Assembly (NCBI RefSeq): GCF_023544465.1
Contig: NZ_JALPVL010000007.1
Location: forward strand, 124,001 to 188,000
Direction: 5' to 3'
Origin: Paractinoplanes maris
Lineage (GTDB): Bacteria; Actinomycetota; Actinomycetes; Mycobacteriales; Micromonosporaceae
DNA length: 64,000 nucleotides
This document shows positions 31,307 to 39,899 of this stretch, in pieces. The notes beneath the pieces are model-generated. The model ran no database searches. It was not told where the DNA came from and worked only from the letters and a program-made list of their open reading frames with translations. The translations under genes were made by a program, and so were the position numbers. The stretch's first letter is position 1, and every line of letters starts with the position of its first letter.

Positions 31307-32748
31307 GCGCCGCCGTCCTCGGGGGTCCGGCCCCGGCCGTCACCGGCCGAGGCCGGACGGCTGGTTTCGTCGTCACTGTCCTGTCGGTCGCCGCCGTCTC
31401 GTACGCGCTGGTCCAATCCATGGTCAACCCCGGCCTCGAGGCCCTGCGTGCCTACGTGCACACCGACCAACTCGGCGTGAGCTGGGTACTCACCTCGTTC
31501 CTACTGGCCAGCGCGGTGCTCACGCCGATCCTGGGCCGCCTCGGCGACCATTTCGGCAAACGGCGGATGCTGCTCACGGTGATGGCTCTGCTGACTGCAG
31601 GCAGCGTCGTGGCGGCCCTGGCGCACACCCTGCCTGTGCTGCTTGTCGGCCGCGTGCTCCAAGGCGCCGGCGGCGCTACCCTCCCACTCGCCTTCGGCAT
31701 CGTCCGCGAGCTCCTGCCCCGCATGAAGGTCGGCTCGGCGGTCGGCACGATCGCAGCGGTGAGCTCGGTCGGCGGCGCCGTGGGCGTGCTGGTCACCGGC
31801 CCCATCATCGTCCACCTCGGCATTCCATGGCTGTTCTGGCTACCCGCCATCGCCAACGCCGTAGTCGCCTTCGCCTTGCTGGCGGGCATCCCACGCTCGG
31901 AGCGCGGAAGCACCGGCCCCGGCGACTTCCTGGCCGGCGCCACGCTCGCGGTCGCGCTTGTCCTGCTGATCCTGCCGCTGAGCCAAGGCGGCGACTGGGG
32001 CTGGGCCTCTCCCCGCACGATCGGCTCCTTCGTTCTCGCCCTGGTCTTCGGCGCACTGTGGATCCGCATTGAAGCCCACTCGAAATCGCCGCTGATCGAC
32101 ATGAGAGTCTTCCGGCTGCGGCCGGTCTGGACGGCCAATCTCGCCTCGTTGCTGTTCGGCGTGACGTTGTACGCCGCTTTCGGCTTCATCCCTACATTCC
32201 TGCAGACCCCTACCATGACCGGGTACGGGCTGGGCGCATCGATCACCCTGTCCGGGCTGCTGTTCGTGCCGGTAACCGTCGTCCAACTCGTGGCCGGCAT
32301 CGCCGCCGGCCCCCTGTCGAGCCGCCTGCCGGCCAAACTGCTCCTGGTCCTCGGCGGCATCCCCGTCATCGCCGGGTTCATCCTGCTTGCCTTCGCACAC
32401 GAATCCGCCTGGCAGATCGTGCTCGCCACCGCGGTCAGCGGTGCCGGTTTCGGCCTCGGGCTCTCGGCACTGTCGGCTCTGGTCGTGCACGCCGTGCCTG
32501 CTGCCCACACCGGAGCCGCCACCGGTATGAACGCCAACCTCCGAACCATCGGCGGCGCAATCGGCGCCGCCATCGTCACGGCAATCCTCGCCGCACACAC
32601 CGGCGCCGGCAGCTTCCCCACCGAGACGGGCTGGACGATCGCGTTCACCGTGCTAGCGCTGGCCGCCGTCCTCGGACTGGCCGCCTCTCTCCTCATCCCC
32701 AACACGACAATCCACAGCGACGAAGAATCCGCACCCATCACCACTTGA
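31303..32748 (+). CDS. MFS multidrug-type exporter (DHA2 family)
   Basis: 481 residues with about 14 hydrophobic helices, the DHA2 layout. Motif A is GRLGDHFGKRRML (about 76-88) and the motif C-like segment is GAVGVLVTGPIIVHLGIPW. Members export drugs and toxic organics with protons. Translation is coupled to the epoxide hydrolase by a 4-nt overlap, so the pair probably detoxifies an epoxide or its source compound and exports the product. It would be regulated by the TetR protein upstream. Confidence 0.92.
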   Translation: MSAAVLGGPAPAVTGRGRTAGFVVTVLSVAAVSYALVQSMVNPGLEALRAYVHTDQLGVSWVLTSFLLASAVLTPILGRLGDHFGKRRMLLTVMALLTAGSVVAALAHTLPVLLVGRVLQGAGGATLPLAFGIVRELLPRMKVGSAVGTIAAVSSVGGAVGVLVTGPIIVHLGIPWLFWLPAIANAVVAFALLAGIPRSERGSTGPGDFLAGATLAVALVLLILPLSQGGDWGWASPRTIGSFVLALVFGALWIRIEAHSKSPLIDMRVFRLRPVWTANLASLLFGVTLYAAFGFIPTFLQTPTMTGYGLGASITLSGLLFVPVTVVQLVAGIAAGPLSSRLPAKLLLVLGGIPVIAGFILLAFAHESAWQIVLATAVSGAGFGLGLSALSALVVHAVPAAHTGAATGMNANLRTIGGAIGAAIVTAILAAHTGAGSFPTETGWTIAFTVLALAAVLGLAASLLIPNTTIHSDEESAPITT

Positions 32749-32836
32749 GGTCCTTCAAACCAGGCTTGAGCTCCGCCCGGTCACCGGTACCACGCTGGCT
32801 CGCCGTCGGCGAGCCGATGGAACGGCGCAGGCGACC

Positions 32837-33274
32837 GTGCGCACACGCCTCGACCAGACCCTCGAACATTGCAACGGGCGCGCCTGGATGCAGGGCGAAT
32901 ACGTGTTCGATCCAGGACAGTGGCGCTCAGAGGTGGGAAGGTCGGACGAACGCAGAAAGACGATGGCCCACTGCATCATCCGCGGCGACGCTGTGTTCGC
33001 CGATGAGACTGCGCCCGACCTCGGGATTCCCTGGCGCTGCTCCACGGCTGGCTTTCTGACCGAGGTGGTCGAGCGCATCGATCGACTGGATGTTGCTGCC
33101 GCTCGTCACGAGTTCTCCGTCGCCGAGATGGTCCAGTTGGACTTATACAAGGTGCATCCAGAGGGTGAGACCGACGAGACCTTCGACCGGCTGATGACTT
33201 ACTTACGTGACTTTGCCGATCGCTGCCGCGGGATCGCCGCTCACGGCCTCGGACTGGTCATCACCATGCACTAA
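32837..33274 (+). CDS. Hypothetical protein, possibly DUF1877-like
   Basis: 145 residues from a GTG at 32837. The second half, TAGFLTEVVERIDRLDVAAA, HEFSVAEMVQLDLYKVHPEG, DRLMTYLRDFADRCRGIAAH and the closing GLGLVITMH, resembles the C-terminal layout of DUF1877/YfbM-type proteins (helix - IYP - helix - final strand). The first third shows no homology I recognise and might not be coding. There is no obvious ribosome site. Confidence 0.5.
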   Translation: MRTRLDQTLEHCNGRAWMQGEYVFDPGQWRSEVGRSDERRKTMAHCIIRGDAVFADETAPDLGIPWRCSTAGFLTEVVERIDRLDVAAARHEFSVAEMVQLDLYKVHPEGETDETFDRLMTYLRDFADRCRGIAAHGLGLVITMH

Positions 33275-33708
33275 GAAATCGCGCTGAGTGGCGGTGCCTC
33301 CATCGCTTGCCACAGCAGGTCGACTCCTTGCTCGAGCCGCCTCAGGCAGCCGTGGCCGGAGGCATTGCCCGCAAGCACCTACCCTGAAGAGAGGTCACAC
33401 CGTTCCGCTTCGTCATGATTGCGAAGCTTCCAGCGGTCTTGGTACGGGCGCAAGCGGCGGGAAATCCCGGTCAGCGCCGCCCGATCGCCCGTCTTTGCAG
33501 CACCGGGATTGCAGCTGACGTTCAGGATACGGGCTGCACCGGGGCAGCGCGACCACCGCGGTGTGGGGTCTGGTGTCGTCCGCGAGCAAGTACCCCAAGC
33601 GAGCCGCTCAACGCCGGTCAACTGTCAGCGATGACCCACTGACCCAGCGCGTCGAGCATGGTCCTTGCTCGACCCCGCCCCGGCCCGGATCTCTGCCCCT
33701 GCCATGGG
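33275..33708. other. 434-nt region without a recognisable gene
   Basis: Short frames exist on both strands, but none has a ribosome site plus a recognisable domain. It separates the end of the DUF1877-like gene from the convergent end of the aldo/keto reductase operon. I see no clear hairpin or transposase fragment. Confidence 0.5.
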
Positions 33709-34764
33709 TCAGTTTGCCGCCGCCTCCCGGGACCGGCGGATGATGAAGTTGTTGCCCTGGCCACCGAGGACGCTGTCGCGGATGGCGTGCGCGCCGTCGT
33801 GCGGGATGCCGAGGGCCGGCGCGCTGACGGTCTCCAGCCGCTCGTACTGGTCCTGGTCGAAGGGCACGGCGAGGGCCTTCAGGTAGGCGTCGAGTTGGTC
33901 GGGAGTCCGGGGGCCGATGATCGGGACGATCGCCGTGGCTGAGCGGCGGCCGCGTTCGAGCAGCCAGGCGATCGCCAGGACGGCCGGCTCGATTCCGGTC
34001 TGCCGGCCGATCGTCAGCAGCTCGTCGACCGTGGCGGTCTTCTGGGCGGTGTCCTCGCGTTGGATGATCGAGTTCATCGTGGTGAGCCGGCCTTCGGCGC
34101 TCGTGCGGTATTTGCCGGTGAGCAGGCCGCCGCCCAGTGGTGAGTAGACGGCGGCGCCGATGCCGAGGTGCTCGGCCATCGGCAGCAGGTCGCGTTCGCC
34201 GTCGCGCGCGGCGAGGCTGTATTCGAACTGGGTCGCGATGACGGGTGTGCGCTGGTGCCCGGCGATGGCGGCCGAGACCTGCCAGGCCGGGAAGTTCGAC
34301 AGCCCACCGTGCAGGATCTTGCCGGCCCGCACCAGGTCGTCGAGGGTGTCGACGACCTCGTCGAGGGGCGTGACGGAATCCGGGGCGTGGGCCCAGTACA
34401 GGTCGAGGTGGTCGGTGTTCAGGCGCTTCAGGCTCGACTCGAGGGCGTACGTGATGGTCTTGCGGCTGTTGCCGGTCTTGCTGACGCCGGTCTGCCCGGC
34501 CGTGCCGAAGGTGAACTTGCTGGCGAGCACGAAGTGGTCGCGGTCGGCGGCCAGCAGCGTCGCCAGGTAGGTCTCGGATTCGCCCTGCTGGTAGGTGTCG
34601 GCGGTGTCGATGAAGGTGCCGCCGGCCTCGGCGAAAGCGGTGAAGATGCGGGCGGAGGTGGCCTCGTCGGCCCCGGTCCCCCATCGGGTGCCGAAGTTCG
34701 ACGTGCCGAGGGCGATTTCCGAGACGCGCAGGCCGGTCCGGTTGCCGAAGGTCGTGTATTTCAT
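33709..34764 (-). CDS. Aldo/keto reductase
   Basis: 351 residues, the length of the AKR subfamily with a C-terminal extension. N-terminal GLRVSEIALGTSNFG; catalytic Asp/Tyr in FIDTADTYQQGESE; Lys in VLASKFTFG; His in LYWAHAPD; cofactor contacts in QFEYSLAARDGE and PIIGPRTPDQLDAYLKAL. NADPH-dependent carbonyl reduction by family. Its start overlaps the stop of the MFS gene (ATGA), and it is the last gene of the six-gene operon starting at 39243. Confidence 0.93.
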   Translation of the reverse strand: MKYTTFGNRTGLRVSEIALGTSNFGTRWGTGADEATSARIFTAFAEAGGTFIDTADTYQQGESETYLATLLAADRDHFVLASKFTFGTAGQTGVSKTGNSRKTITYALESSLKRLNTDHLDLYWAHAPDSVTPLDEVVDTLDDLVRAGKILHGGLSNFPAWQVSAAIAGHQRTPVIATQFEYSLAARDGERDLLPMAEHLGIGAAVYSPLGGGLLTGKYRTSAEGRLTTMNSIIQREDTAQKTATVDELLTIGRQTGIEPAVLAIAWLLERGRRSATAIVPIIGPRTPDQLDAYLKALAVPFDQDQYERLETVSAPALGIPHDGAHAIRDSVLGGQGNNFIIRRSREAAAN

Positions 34765-35993
34765 GGCTTCTCCACATCATGCGCTGGTGTGCGGGAGGTG
34801 GTGATGAAGGCGATGACCCCGAGGCCGGCCACCACGGCGCTGTAGCCGAGTGCGGTGTGGGTCAACCCCTCGTGGGTGCTGACGATCCCGGCGATGACGG
34901 CTGGGACGGCGAAGGTCGTGTAGCCGATGACGTAGGTGGCGGAGATGAGCGCGCCCCGCTCAGCGGGCCGGGCGAGTGCGACGAGGCTGCGGAACGTGCC
35001 GGAGAAGGCGAGGCCGAAGCCGACGCCGGACACGACAGTGCTGACGTAGAAGATGGTCGCGCTGGTGAGCGCGGTCGCGACAACGGTGAGGCCGGAGCCG
35101 GCCGCGAGAACGGCGCAGCCCAGGAGCGTGCAGGTGCGCGACGACCAGTTTCTGGTGATCACGGTGCTCGAGCACGAGCATCCGGTGAGCAGCGCGACCG
35201 AGATCGCTCCGGGCAGATGGCTGCTGCTGTGGCTGAGGGCCTTCGCGAGGGTCGGCCCGAGCGAGAGGTAGAAGCTGTTCAACGCCCAAGTCGACAGCAG
35301 CGCGGGGGTGGCTGCCCAGAAGGCGGCGCGGGCGTCGGCCGCGACGGCAACGCGGATCCGGATGCGGCTCAAGGGTCGGGCGGTGATCGTCTCGTCGGCC
35401 CGGGCGGCGACGGCGACTCCGAGCACGATCAGCAGGGCCAGGATGACCAGGTAGGTCAGGCGTGACGGGCTCCAGGCGTACTGGACGAGCAGACCGGACA
35501 GCAGCGCGCCGACGGCCAGACCGCCGGTCGACAGGCAGGCGCCGAGCAGGGACGCCAGGCCCGGCCGGTGGCGTGGTTGCAGGTCCAGCAGGGCGGCTGA
35601 GGCGACCGCGGTGAGCAGGCCGGTGGCGAAACCCTGCACCGCCCGGGCGGCGATCAACAGCGTCAGCCCGTCGGCGGCGGCGAACAGGACCATGCTCACC
35701 GTCAGCAGAGCGGTCGCGGTCAGGGCGACGGGTTTGCGGCCGATCTCGTCGGAGATGCCGCCGAAGACGAGCAGGGCAATCAGCAGCGGACCGGCGTAGA
35801 CGGCGAAGACGACGGTCAGGGTGCTGTCGGTGAAGTGCCAGCGGGTGGCGTAGTCGCCGTAGAGCGGGCTCGGGGCGCTGGCCGCGACGTAGAAGAGCCC
35901 GAGCAGCGCCGCGAAGGGCCAGAAGCCACGAGTGCCGCGGCCGGCCGCGGCGGTCCGCCGTGAAGGTACGACGGGCTGTGCCTGGATGGTCAT
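34761..35993 (-). CDS. MFS transporter (12-helix type)
   Basis: 410 residues with about 12 hydrophobic segments. Motif A is GGISDEIGRKPVALTATAL (about 78-96), and the N-terminal helix contains ALLGLFYVAASAPSPLYGDY. It is probably a drug or metabolite exporter. The N-terminal 22 residues are polar and cytoplasmic. It lies 66 nt after the enoyl-CoA hydratase gene and overlaps the aldo/keto reductase by 4 nt. Confidence 0.9.
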   Translation of the reverse strand: MTIQAQPVVPSRRTAAAGRGTRGFWPFAALLGLFYVAASAPSPLYGDYATRWHFTDSTLTVVFAVYAGPLLIALLVFGGISDEIGRKPVALTATALLTVSMVLFAAADGLTLLIAARAVQGFATGLLTAVASAALLDLQPRHRPGLASLLGACLSTGGLAVGALLSGLLVQYAWSPSRLTYLVILALLIVLGVAVAARADETITARPLSRIRIRVAVAADARAAFWAATPALLSTWALNSFYLSLGPTLAKALSHSSSHLPGAISVALLTGCSCSSTVITRNWSSRTCTLLGCAVLAAGSGLTVVATALTSATIFYVSTVVSGVGFGLAFSGTFRSLVALARPAERGALISATYVIGYTTFAVPAVIAGIVSTHEGLTHTALGYSAVVAGLGVIAFITTSRTPAHDVEKP

Positions 35994-36059
35994 GGCTGTG
36001 CTTTCTCGAGGGATGGATGGCGTCGCCGCACGAGCACTGGCCCGTGCGGCGACCGCCTC

Positions 36060-36905
36060 TCAGCGCGCGATGGGGGCGATGTCGTCGCCGAGGTGATATT
36101 CCAGCGGGCCGCGCTGCTGCAGTCCCTTGTCGAACAGCCGGGAGGCGGTGGTGCGGAACTCCGGACGGTGCGCGGCGGCGGCCCAGAAGGCGTCGGAGTG
36201 CAGCGGGAACTCCGCGTCGGGCAGCCGGGTGTACTTGTTGACGAAGGACTTGATCTCGGCGAGCGCCTGGTGGTTCCAGCCCGACACCCGGGTGGCGTAG
36301 GCGGTGACGAAGGCTTCGAACTGCTCGTCCGGGATGGCGCGGTTGACGTAGCCGTACTTCTCGGCCAGGGCACCGTCGTAGTCGTTGCCGCCGAGCAGGA
36401 TCTCGAACGCGCGGCCGCGGCCGACCAGCGCGGGCAGCCGTCCGCCGGCCCCACCGCCCGCGACCGCGGCGAAGCCGACCTCCATCTGGCCGAGAATGGC
36501 CTTCTCGAGGCTGGCGAAGCGGATGTCGGTGGCGAGCGCGAGCTCGCTGCCGGCGCCGCGGGCGATGCCGCGGATCGCGCTGATGGTGACGGCGGCGAGC
36601 TTGCTGATGCGTACGGTGACGTCGGCCCACGCCGCATAGCCGGTGGGGCTCGGCAGCGCCTCGGCCTGGGCCGGGTCGGCGGCGAGATCCCAGTGGGCGA
36701 GGAAGAAGTCGGGGTCGGCGCTGTCGAAGACTACGACGTTGACGGTGTCGTTGCTCTCGAGCTCGGTGAGCAGCGTCTTGAGGTCGCCGATCATGGTGGG
36801 GCCGATGACGTTGACCGGCGGATTGTCGAAAGTGACCCGCCAGAGAGCAGGCGACTCGGCGGTCAGTCGCAGGTGGGTGGGCTTGAAGTCGTCCAGGAAA
36901 GTCAT
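36060..36905 (-). CDS. Enoyl-CoA hydratase/isomerase family protein
   Basis: 281 residues with the crotonase pattern: VTFDNPPVNVIGPTM, DSADPDFFLAHWDLAADPAQ, the oxyanion strand SAIRGIARGAGSELALATDI and AVAGGGAGGRLPALVGRGRA. The usual catalytic Glu positions of true hydratases are not obvious, so the reaction may differ within the crotonase superfamily. It is a close paralogue of the protein at 42029-42895 (DSADPDFFLAHWD and GSExALATDIRFAS shared). It lies 12 nt after the TMEM175-like gene in the same operon. Confidence 0.9.
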   Translation of the reverse strand: MTFLDDFKPTHLRLTAESPALWRVTFDNPPVNVIGPTMIGDLKTLLTELESNDTVNVVVFDSADPDFFLAHWDLAADPAQAEALPSPTGYAAWADVTVRISKLAAVTISAIRGIARGAGSELALATDIRFASLEKAILGQMEVGFAAVAGGGAGGRLPALVGRGRAFEILLGGNDYDGALAEKYGYVNRAIPDEQFEAFVTAYATRVSGWNHQALAEIKSFVNKYTRLPDAEFPLHSDAFWAAAAHRPEFRTTASRLFDKGLQQRGPLEYHLGDDIAPIAR

Positions 36906-36917
36906 GAGAGCGACCGT

Positions 36918-37571
36918 TCAGTCAGAGGTGGAAGGAGGAAGAATCGGGGTCTGCTCGACCATGTAGAAGCCGGTCTGAGCGGCGTAGAGCAGCAGCATGA
37001 CCACCGGTGCGAAGAATCCGACCAGGGTGATCACCGGATAGAGAGCGGTGCCGAGGCCGAAGCGCCGCAGCGATCCGCGGGCCTCACCGGCACCGGGCGA
37101 CCACCGCAGCAGCTGGCGGCGCAGCAGGTGCCGCAGGATGAGCGTGAAACTGAGCGCCATCCCCTCGTTCGAGATGCCGTAGAGCAGAACCGCGAGGTGG
37201 GTGTCGAGGCCGCCGGTCCGCAGATAGTCGGCCAGCGCCGAGGTGCTGAACGGGATGGTGGTGACCCACATCAGAAGCAGCAGGTTGAGGAACACCACCG
37301 TCCGATCCACCCGGGCCACGAGCGCGAAGAGCGCGTGGTGGTTGACCCAGATGACGCCGACGACGAAGAAGCTCAGTGCGAACGCCGCGAACGACGGCCA
37401 CTCGTGGCGCAGCTGGGGGGCCAGACTGCCCGGCCCGTCGGCTTGGACGTGCAGGTCGAGCGCCAGCAGGGTGATTACGACGGCCAGCACTCCGTCGCTG
37501 AAGGCCTCGAGGCGCCCCTTGGACCCGCCGTAGGCCCGGCGCGAGAGCACCGGCTCCTCGGCGGCCGCCAT
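36918..37571 (-). CDS. TMEM175 family (DUF1211) potassium-channel-like membrane protein
   Basis: 217 residues. The first helix carries the family's filter-forming motif FSDGVLAVVITLLALDL (about 20-36), and five to six hydrophobic segments follow (FAAFALSFFVVGVIWVNHHA, VFLNLLLLMWVTTIPF, others). By family, a tetrameric or dimeric K+ leak channel. The ATG at 37571 shares its A with the TGA of the upstream hydrolase, so translation is coupled. The start was chosen for that overlap and because the conserved part begins soon after. Confidence 0.88.
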   Translation of the reverse strand: MAAAEEPVLSRRAYGGSKGRLEAFSDGVLAVVITLLALDLHVQADGPGSLAPQLRHEWPSFAAFALSFFVVGVIWVNHHALFALVARVDRTVVFLNLLLLMWVTTIPFSTSALADYLRTGGLDTHLAVLLYGISNEGMALSFTLILRHLLRRQLLRWSPGAGEARGSLRRFGLGTALYPVITLVGFFAPVVMLLLYAAQTGFYMVEQTPILPPSTSD

Positions 37572-38413
37572 CAGTGCGTGGCGGCGGTGAGGATCACGTC
37601 GGTGACCTCGGCCGGGTGGGAGATCAGCGACAGGTGCGACCCGTTGATCCGGGTGACCCGCGCGTGGGCGCGCGCCGCCATCAGCGTCTGGGCGGCGGGC
37701 GGGATCACCTTGTCCTGGCGGCTGATGACCGCCCATGAGGGGACGGTTTTCCAGGCCGGGGCGCTCGACGGTTCGGCGAACGCGGTCGTGGCGAACGGCG
37801 TCTGGGTCGCCGCGAGAACAGCGGCTTGATCACGGGGCAGGTCACCGGCGAACTCGGAGGCGAAGATCGCCGGGAGGACGTAGGAGTCGCCCGCTCCGGC
37901 CGGTGCCCCGGGGTATCCGGTGAGGCGGAAGACGCGGGCCGGGTCGGTCAGGGCGGGCTCGAGGACCGAGCCGGATCCGCCGGTGAGGCTGCCGATCGAC
38001 TCGCCCTGGTCGGGGGCGAAGGCGTCCACGTACACCAGGGCCTTGACGTTGGGGTTGCCGGTCGCGACGCCGGTGATGACGAATCCGCCGTACGAGTGCC
38101 CGACCAGCACGATCGGGCCGGTGACCGCGGCCAGGTAGTCGCGCAGGTAGGCGGAGTCCTCGGCGGGGCCGCGACCCGGCTGGGGTGCGACGTCGACGGT
38201 GTAGCCGCGGCGCTGGAGGCGGCTGATCTCGCCGGACCAACTGGAGCCGTCGGCCCAGGCGCCGTGCACGAGCACGATCGTCGGCCGGCCCGAGCCGGAC
38301 TGAGCTGGGGCGGCCGCCGCCGAGGACAGCGAAGAGGTCAGGGTGCCTGCGCCGAGCAGCAGGCCGGTGGCTACGGCGGCGGCGATGCGCCGGCCGCGTC
38401 GGGTGATGGTCAC
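37571..38413 (-). CDS. Exported alpha/beta hydrolase (VHGAWADG group)
   Basis: 280 residues with a Sec signal peptide (RRGRR then AAAVATGLLLGAGTLTSSLS). Core motifs: IVLVHGAWADGSSW, nucleophile elbow GHSYGG, YVDAFAPDQGES, acid near SRQDKVIPPAAQ and histidine in NGSHLSLISHPAEV. It is a paralogue of the hydrolases at 13440, 14189 and 50988. The start is a GTG at 38413 with AAGGA upstream, overlapping the preceding stop as GTGA. It is the second gene of the operon. Confidence 0.91.
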   Translation of the reverse strand: MTITRRGRRIAAAVATGLLLGAGTLTSSLSSAAAAPAQSGSGRPTIVLVHGAWADGSSWSGEISRLQRRGYTVDVAPQPGRGPAEDSAYLRDYLAAVTGPIVLVGHSYGGFVITGVATGNPNVKALVYVDAFAPDQGESIGSLTGGSGSVLEPALTDPARVFRLTGYPGAPAGAGDSYVLPAIFASEFAGDLPRDQAAVLAATQTPFATTAFAEPSSAPAWKTVPSWAVISRQDKVIPPAAQTLMAARAHARVTRINGSHLSLISHPAEVTDVILTAATH

Positions 38414-39243
38414 AGGGTTCCTTCCGAGAGGGACTGGTGGGAGCGTCGTGCTGCGGACAGGTCCTGCCGGTCGATCCAGCCCAGGACGTAATGGGCCACG
38501 TCCGACCAGCCGCTGTCGAAGACCAGGGAGTGGCCGCGGCCCCCAAAGGCGTGGTAGTCGGTCACCGCCGGTGAGCCGGAGTAGAGCCCGTAGGCCTGGC
38601 GGCTGACGACCTCCGGGACGGTGTGGTCGTCGGTGGCGCCGGTGATCAGCAGCGGGCCCCGATCGGCGGTGAGGTCGACCTCGGTCGGCGAGTGCGGGTC
38701 CTTCTTGGCCGCGATGAGCTCGAAGACCGGCCGCCCGGGACCGGGGATGGCGTACGCGTCGAACAACCGCCGCGACTCGTCGCGGTCGAGCGCGTTGCCG
38801 AACCCGTACCGGAACTGGCGCTCGCTGAGCGCGACCGCCCGGGTCTTGTTCCGGGGGTTGCGCAGCACCGGCAAGGCCGAGCGGATCTGGGCGAAGGGAA
38901 GTTTGCCGGCGCCCTTGATCGGTGCCGGGCTGATCGCGACGGCGGCGGCCGCGACACCGGCGGCAAGCAGCTTCTGGGCGATCAGGCCACCGAACGAGTG
39001 CCCGACGACGATGGGCTTGCCGGGGAGTTCCGCGATGTAGCGGGCGTAGCCGGCGGTGAGCTCGGCGACGCCGAGGCCGGCCACGGCCTCGGGCCGGGCG
39101 CGGGTGGCCGCCGGGGTGGCGTCGTCGCCGGTCCAGCCCGGGGCATGGGTCGCGTACCCGGCCTCGGCGAACATGTCGTGCCAGGGCTTCCAGGCGGCAG
39201 TGTGGATCCACAGACCGTGGATCAATACGACGGGGGTCGGCAT
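38410..39243 (-). CDS. Alpha/beta hydrolase, first gene of the six-gene operon
   Basis: 277 residues, no signal peptide. VVLIHGLWIHTAAW oxyanion region, elbow VVGHSFGG (about residue 83), AISPAPIKGAGKLP, an acid around TGATDDHTVPE and the histidine in GGRGHSLVFDSGW. It is a different subgroup from the VHGAW proteins. The ATG is at 39243. Its promoter region (39244-39391) is shared with the divergent HxlR gene and carries a perfect inverted repeat. Confidence 0.9.
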   Translation of the reverse strand: MPTPVVLIHGLWIHTAAWKPWHDMFAEAGYATHAPGWTGDDATPAATRARPEAVAGLGVAELTAGYARYIAELPGKPIVVGHSFGGLIAQKLLAAGVAAAAVAISPAPIKGAGKLPFAQIRSALPVLRNPRNKTRAVALSERQFRYGFGNALDRDESRRLFDAYAIPGPGRPVFELIAAKKDPHSPTEVDLTADRGPLLITGATDDHTVPEVVSRQAYGLYSGSPAVTDYHAFGGRGHSLVFDSGWSDVAHYVLGWIDRQDLSAARRSHQSLSEGTL

Positions 39244-39292
39244 GATGCGCTCCGCACGTTGGTGGGTCGGGGTCTCCCGCCACTGTGCGCCC

Positions 39293-39315
39293 CTGGATTG
39301 GGAAAAACAATCCAG
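39293..39315. promoter_or_regulatory. HxlR operator candidate A
   Basis: Arms CTGGATTG and CAATCCAG with a 7-nt spacer GGAAAAA, perfect 8-bp inverted repeat between the divergent hydrolase operon and HxlR-1. Confidence 0.65.
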
Positions 39316-39339
39316 ATGTCCGGGCCGTCACACCTGGGT

Positions 39340-39369
39340 TGGAAAAGTTGTACGCTGGAAAAGTTGAAC
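39340..39369. repeat. Two 14-bp direct repeats upstream of HxlR-1
   Basis: TGGAAAAGTTGTAC (39340) and TGGAAAAGTTGAAC (39356), 13 of 14 identical and 16 bp apart start to start. They end 22 nt before the HxlR-1 ATG and could be extra regulator contacts. Confidence 0.5.
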
Positions 39370-39391
39370 AGTTTCTCCGGAGGCGAACCTC

Positions 39392-39850
39392 ATGCCCATC
39401 ACGAAGCTGCGCGACAGCAGCTGCTCGGTCTCCCGCAGCCTGTCCGTCCTGGGCGAGCGCTGGACCCTGCTCATCCTGCGGCTCGCCTTCGAGGGCGAGA
39501 CCCGGTTCGACGGCTTCCGATCCAACCTCGGAATGGCCGCCGACGTGCTCAGCGACCGGCTCGGCACCCTGGTCGAGAACAGCATCATGACCAAGCAGGC
39601 ATACCAGGAACCCGGCCGCCGGACCCGCTACGAATACCACCTGACGCCGGCCGGTCAGGAACTGCACGTCGTCATCGCCGGCCTGCAGCAATGGGGCGAT
39701 GTCCACCTGCCCTGGGAGGGCGGCCCGACCGTGGTTCGCCAGGAGCATGAGACCTCGGCGCCGGTCCGGGTGGCCTTCGTCGACGGCGACGGCCACGAGG
39801 TTCCCCTCGACGAGGTCGACGCGGTGCGCACCGCCGTCTATCCGCGTTAG
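39392..39850 (+). CDS. HxlR family regulator (HxlR-1)
   Basis: 152 residues. Winged-helix pattern: CSVSRSLSVLGERWTLLILR then RFDGFRSNLGMAADVLSDRL, wing around GRRTRYEYHLTPAGQEL, and helix VVIAGLQQWGDVHLP. The conserved cysteine near the N-terminus (CSVSRSL) is the position that senses oxidants or electrophiles in several HxlR proteins. The ATG at 39392 follows CCGGAGG. It is divergent from the six-gene operon and 49 nt upstream of the FAD oxidoreductase on its own strand. Confidence 0.92.
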   Translation: MPITKLRDSSCSVSRSLSVLGERWTLLILRLAFEGETRFDGFRSNLGMAADVLSDRLGTLVENSIMTKQAYQEPGRRTRYEYHLTPAGQELHVVIAGLQQWGDVHLPWEGGPTVVRQEHETSAPVRVAFVDGDGHEVPLDEVDAVRTAVYPR

Positions 39851-39862
39851 GCCGCGTCCCTG

Positions 39863-39885
39863 CTAGGTTGTTTTTTACAACCTAG
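39863..39885. promoter_or_regulatory. HxlR operator candidate B
   Basis: CTAGGTTG, spacer TTTTTTA, CAACCTAG: a perfect 8-bp inverted repeat immediately upstream of the FAD oxidoreductase start (39900). Confidence 0.65.
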
Positions 39886-39899
39886 ATGGGAGTCGTGGC

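Noticed and set aside
33288-33642. Several short ORFs between the DUF1877-like gene and the AKR operon, checked as transposase fragments
   Set aside because: No DDE or HTH pattern, no terminal inverted repeats and no ribosome sites.
34960-36630. 556-codon minus-strand frame spanning the MFS and enoyl-CoA hydratase genes
   Set aside because: It is a second frame of the same strand, arginine-rich and without homology; the MFS and hydratase frames are clear.
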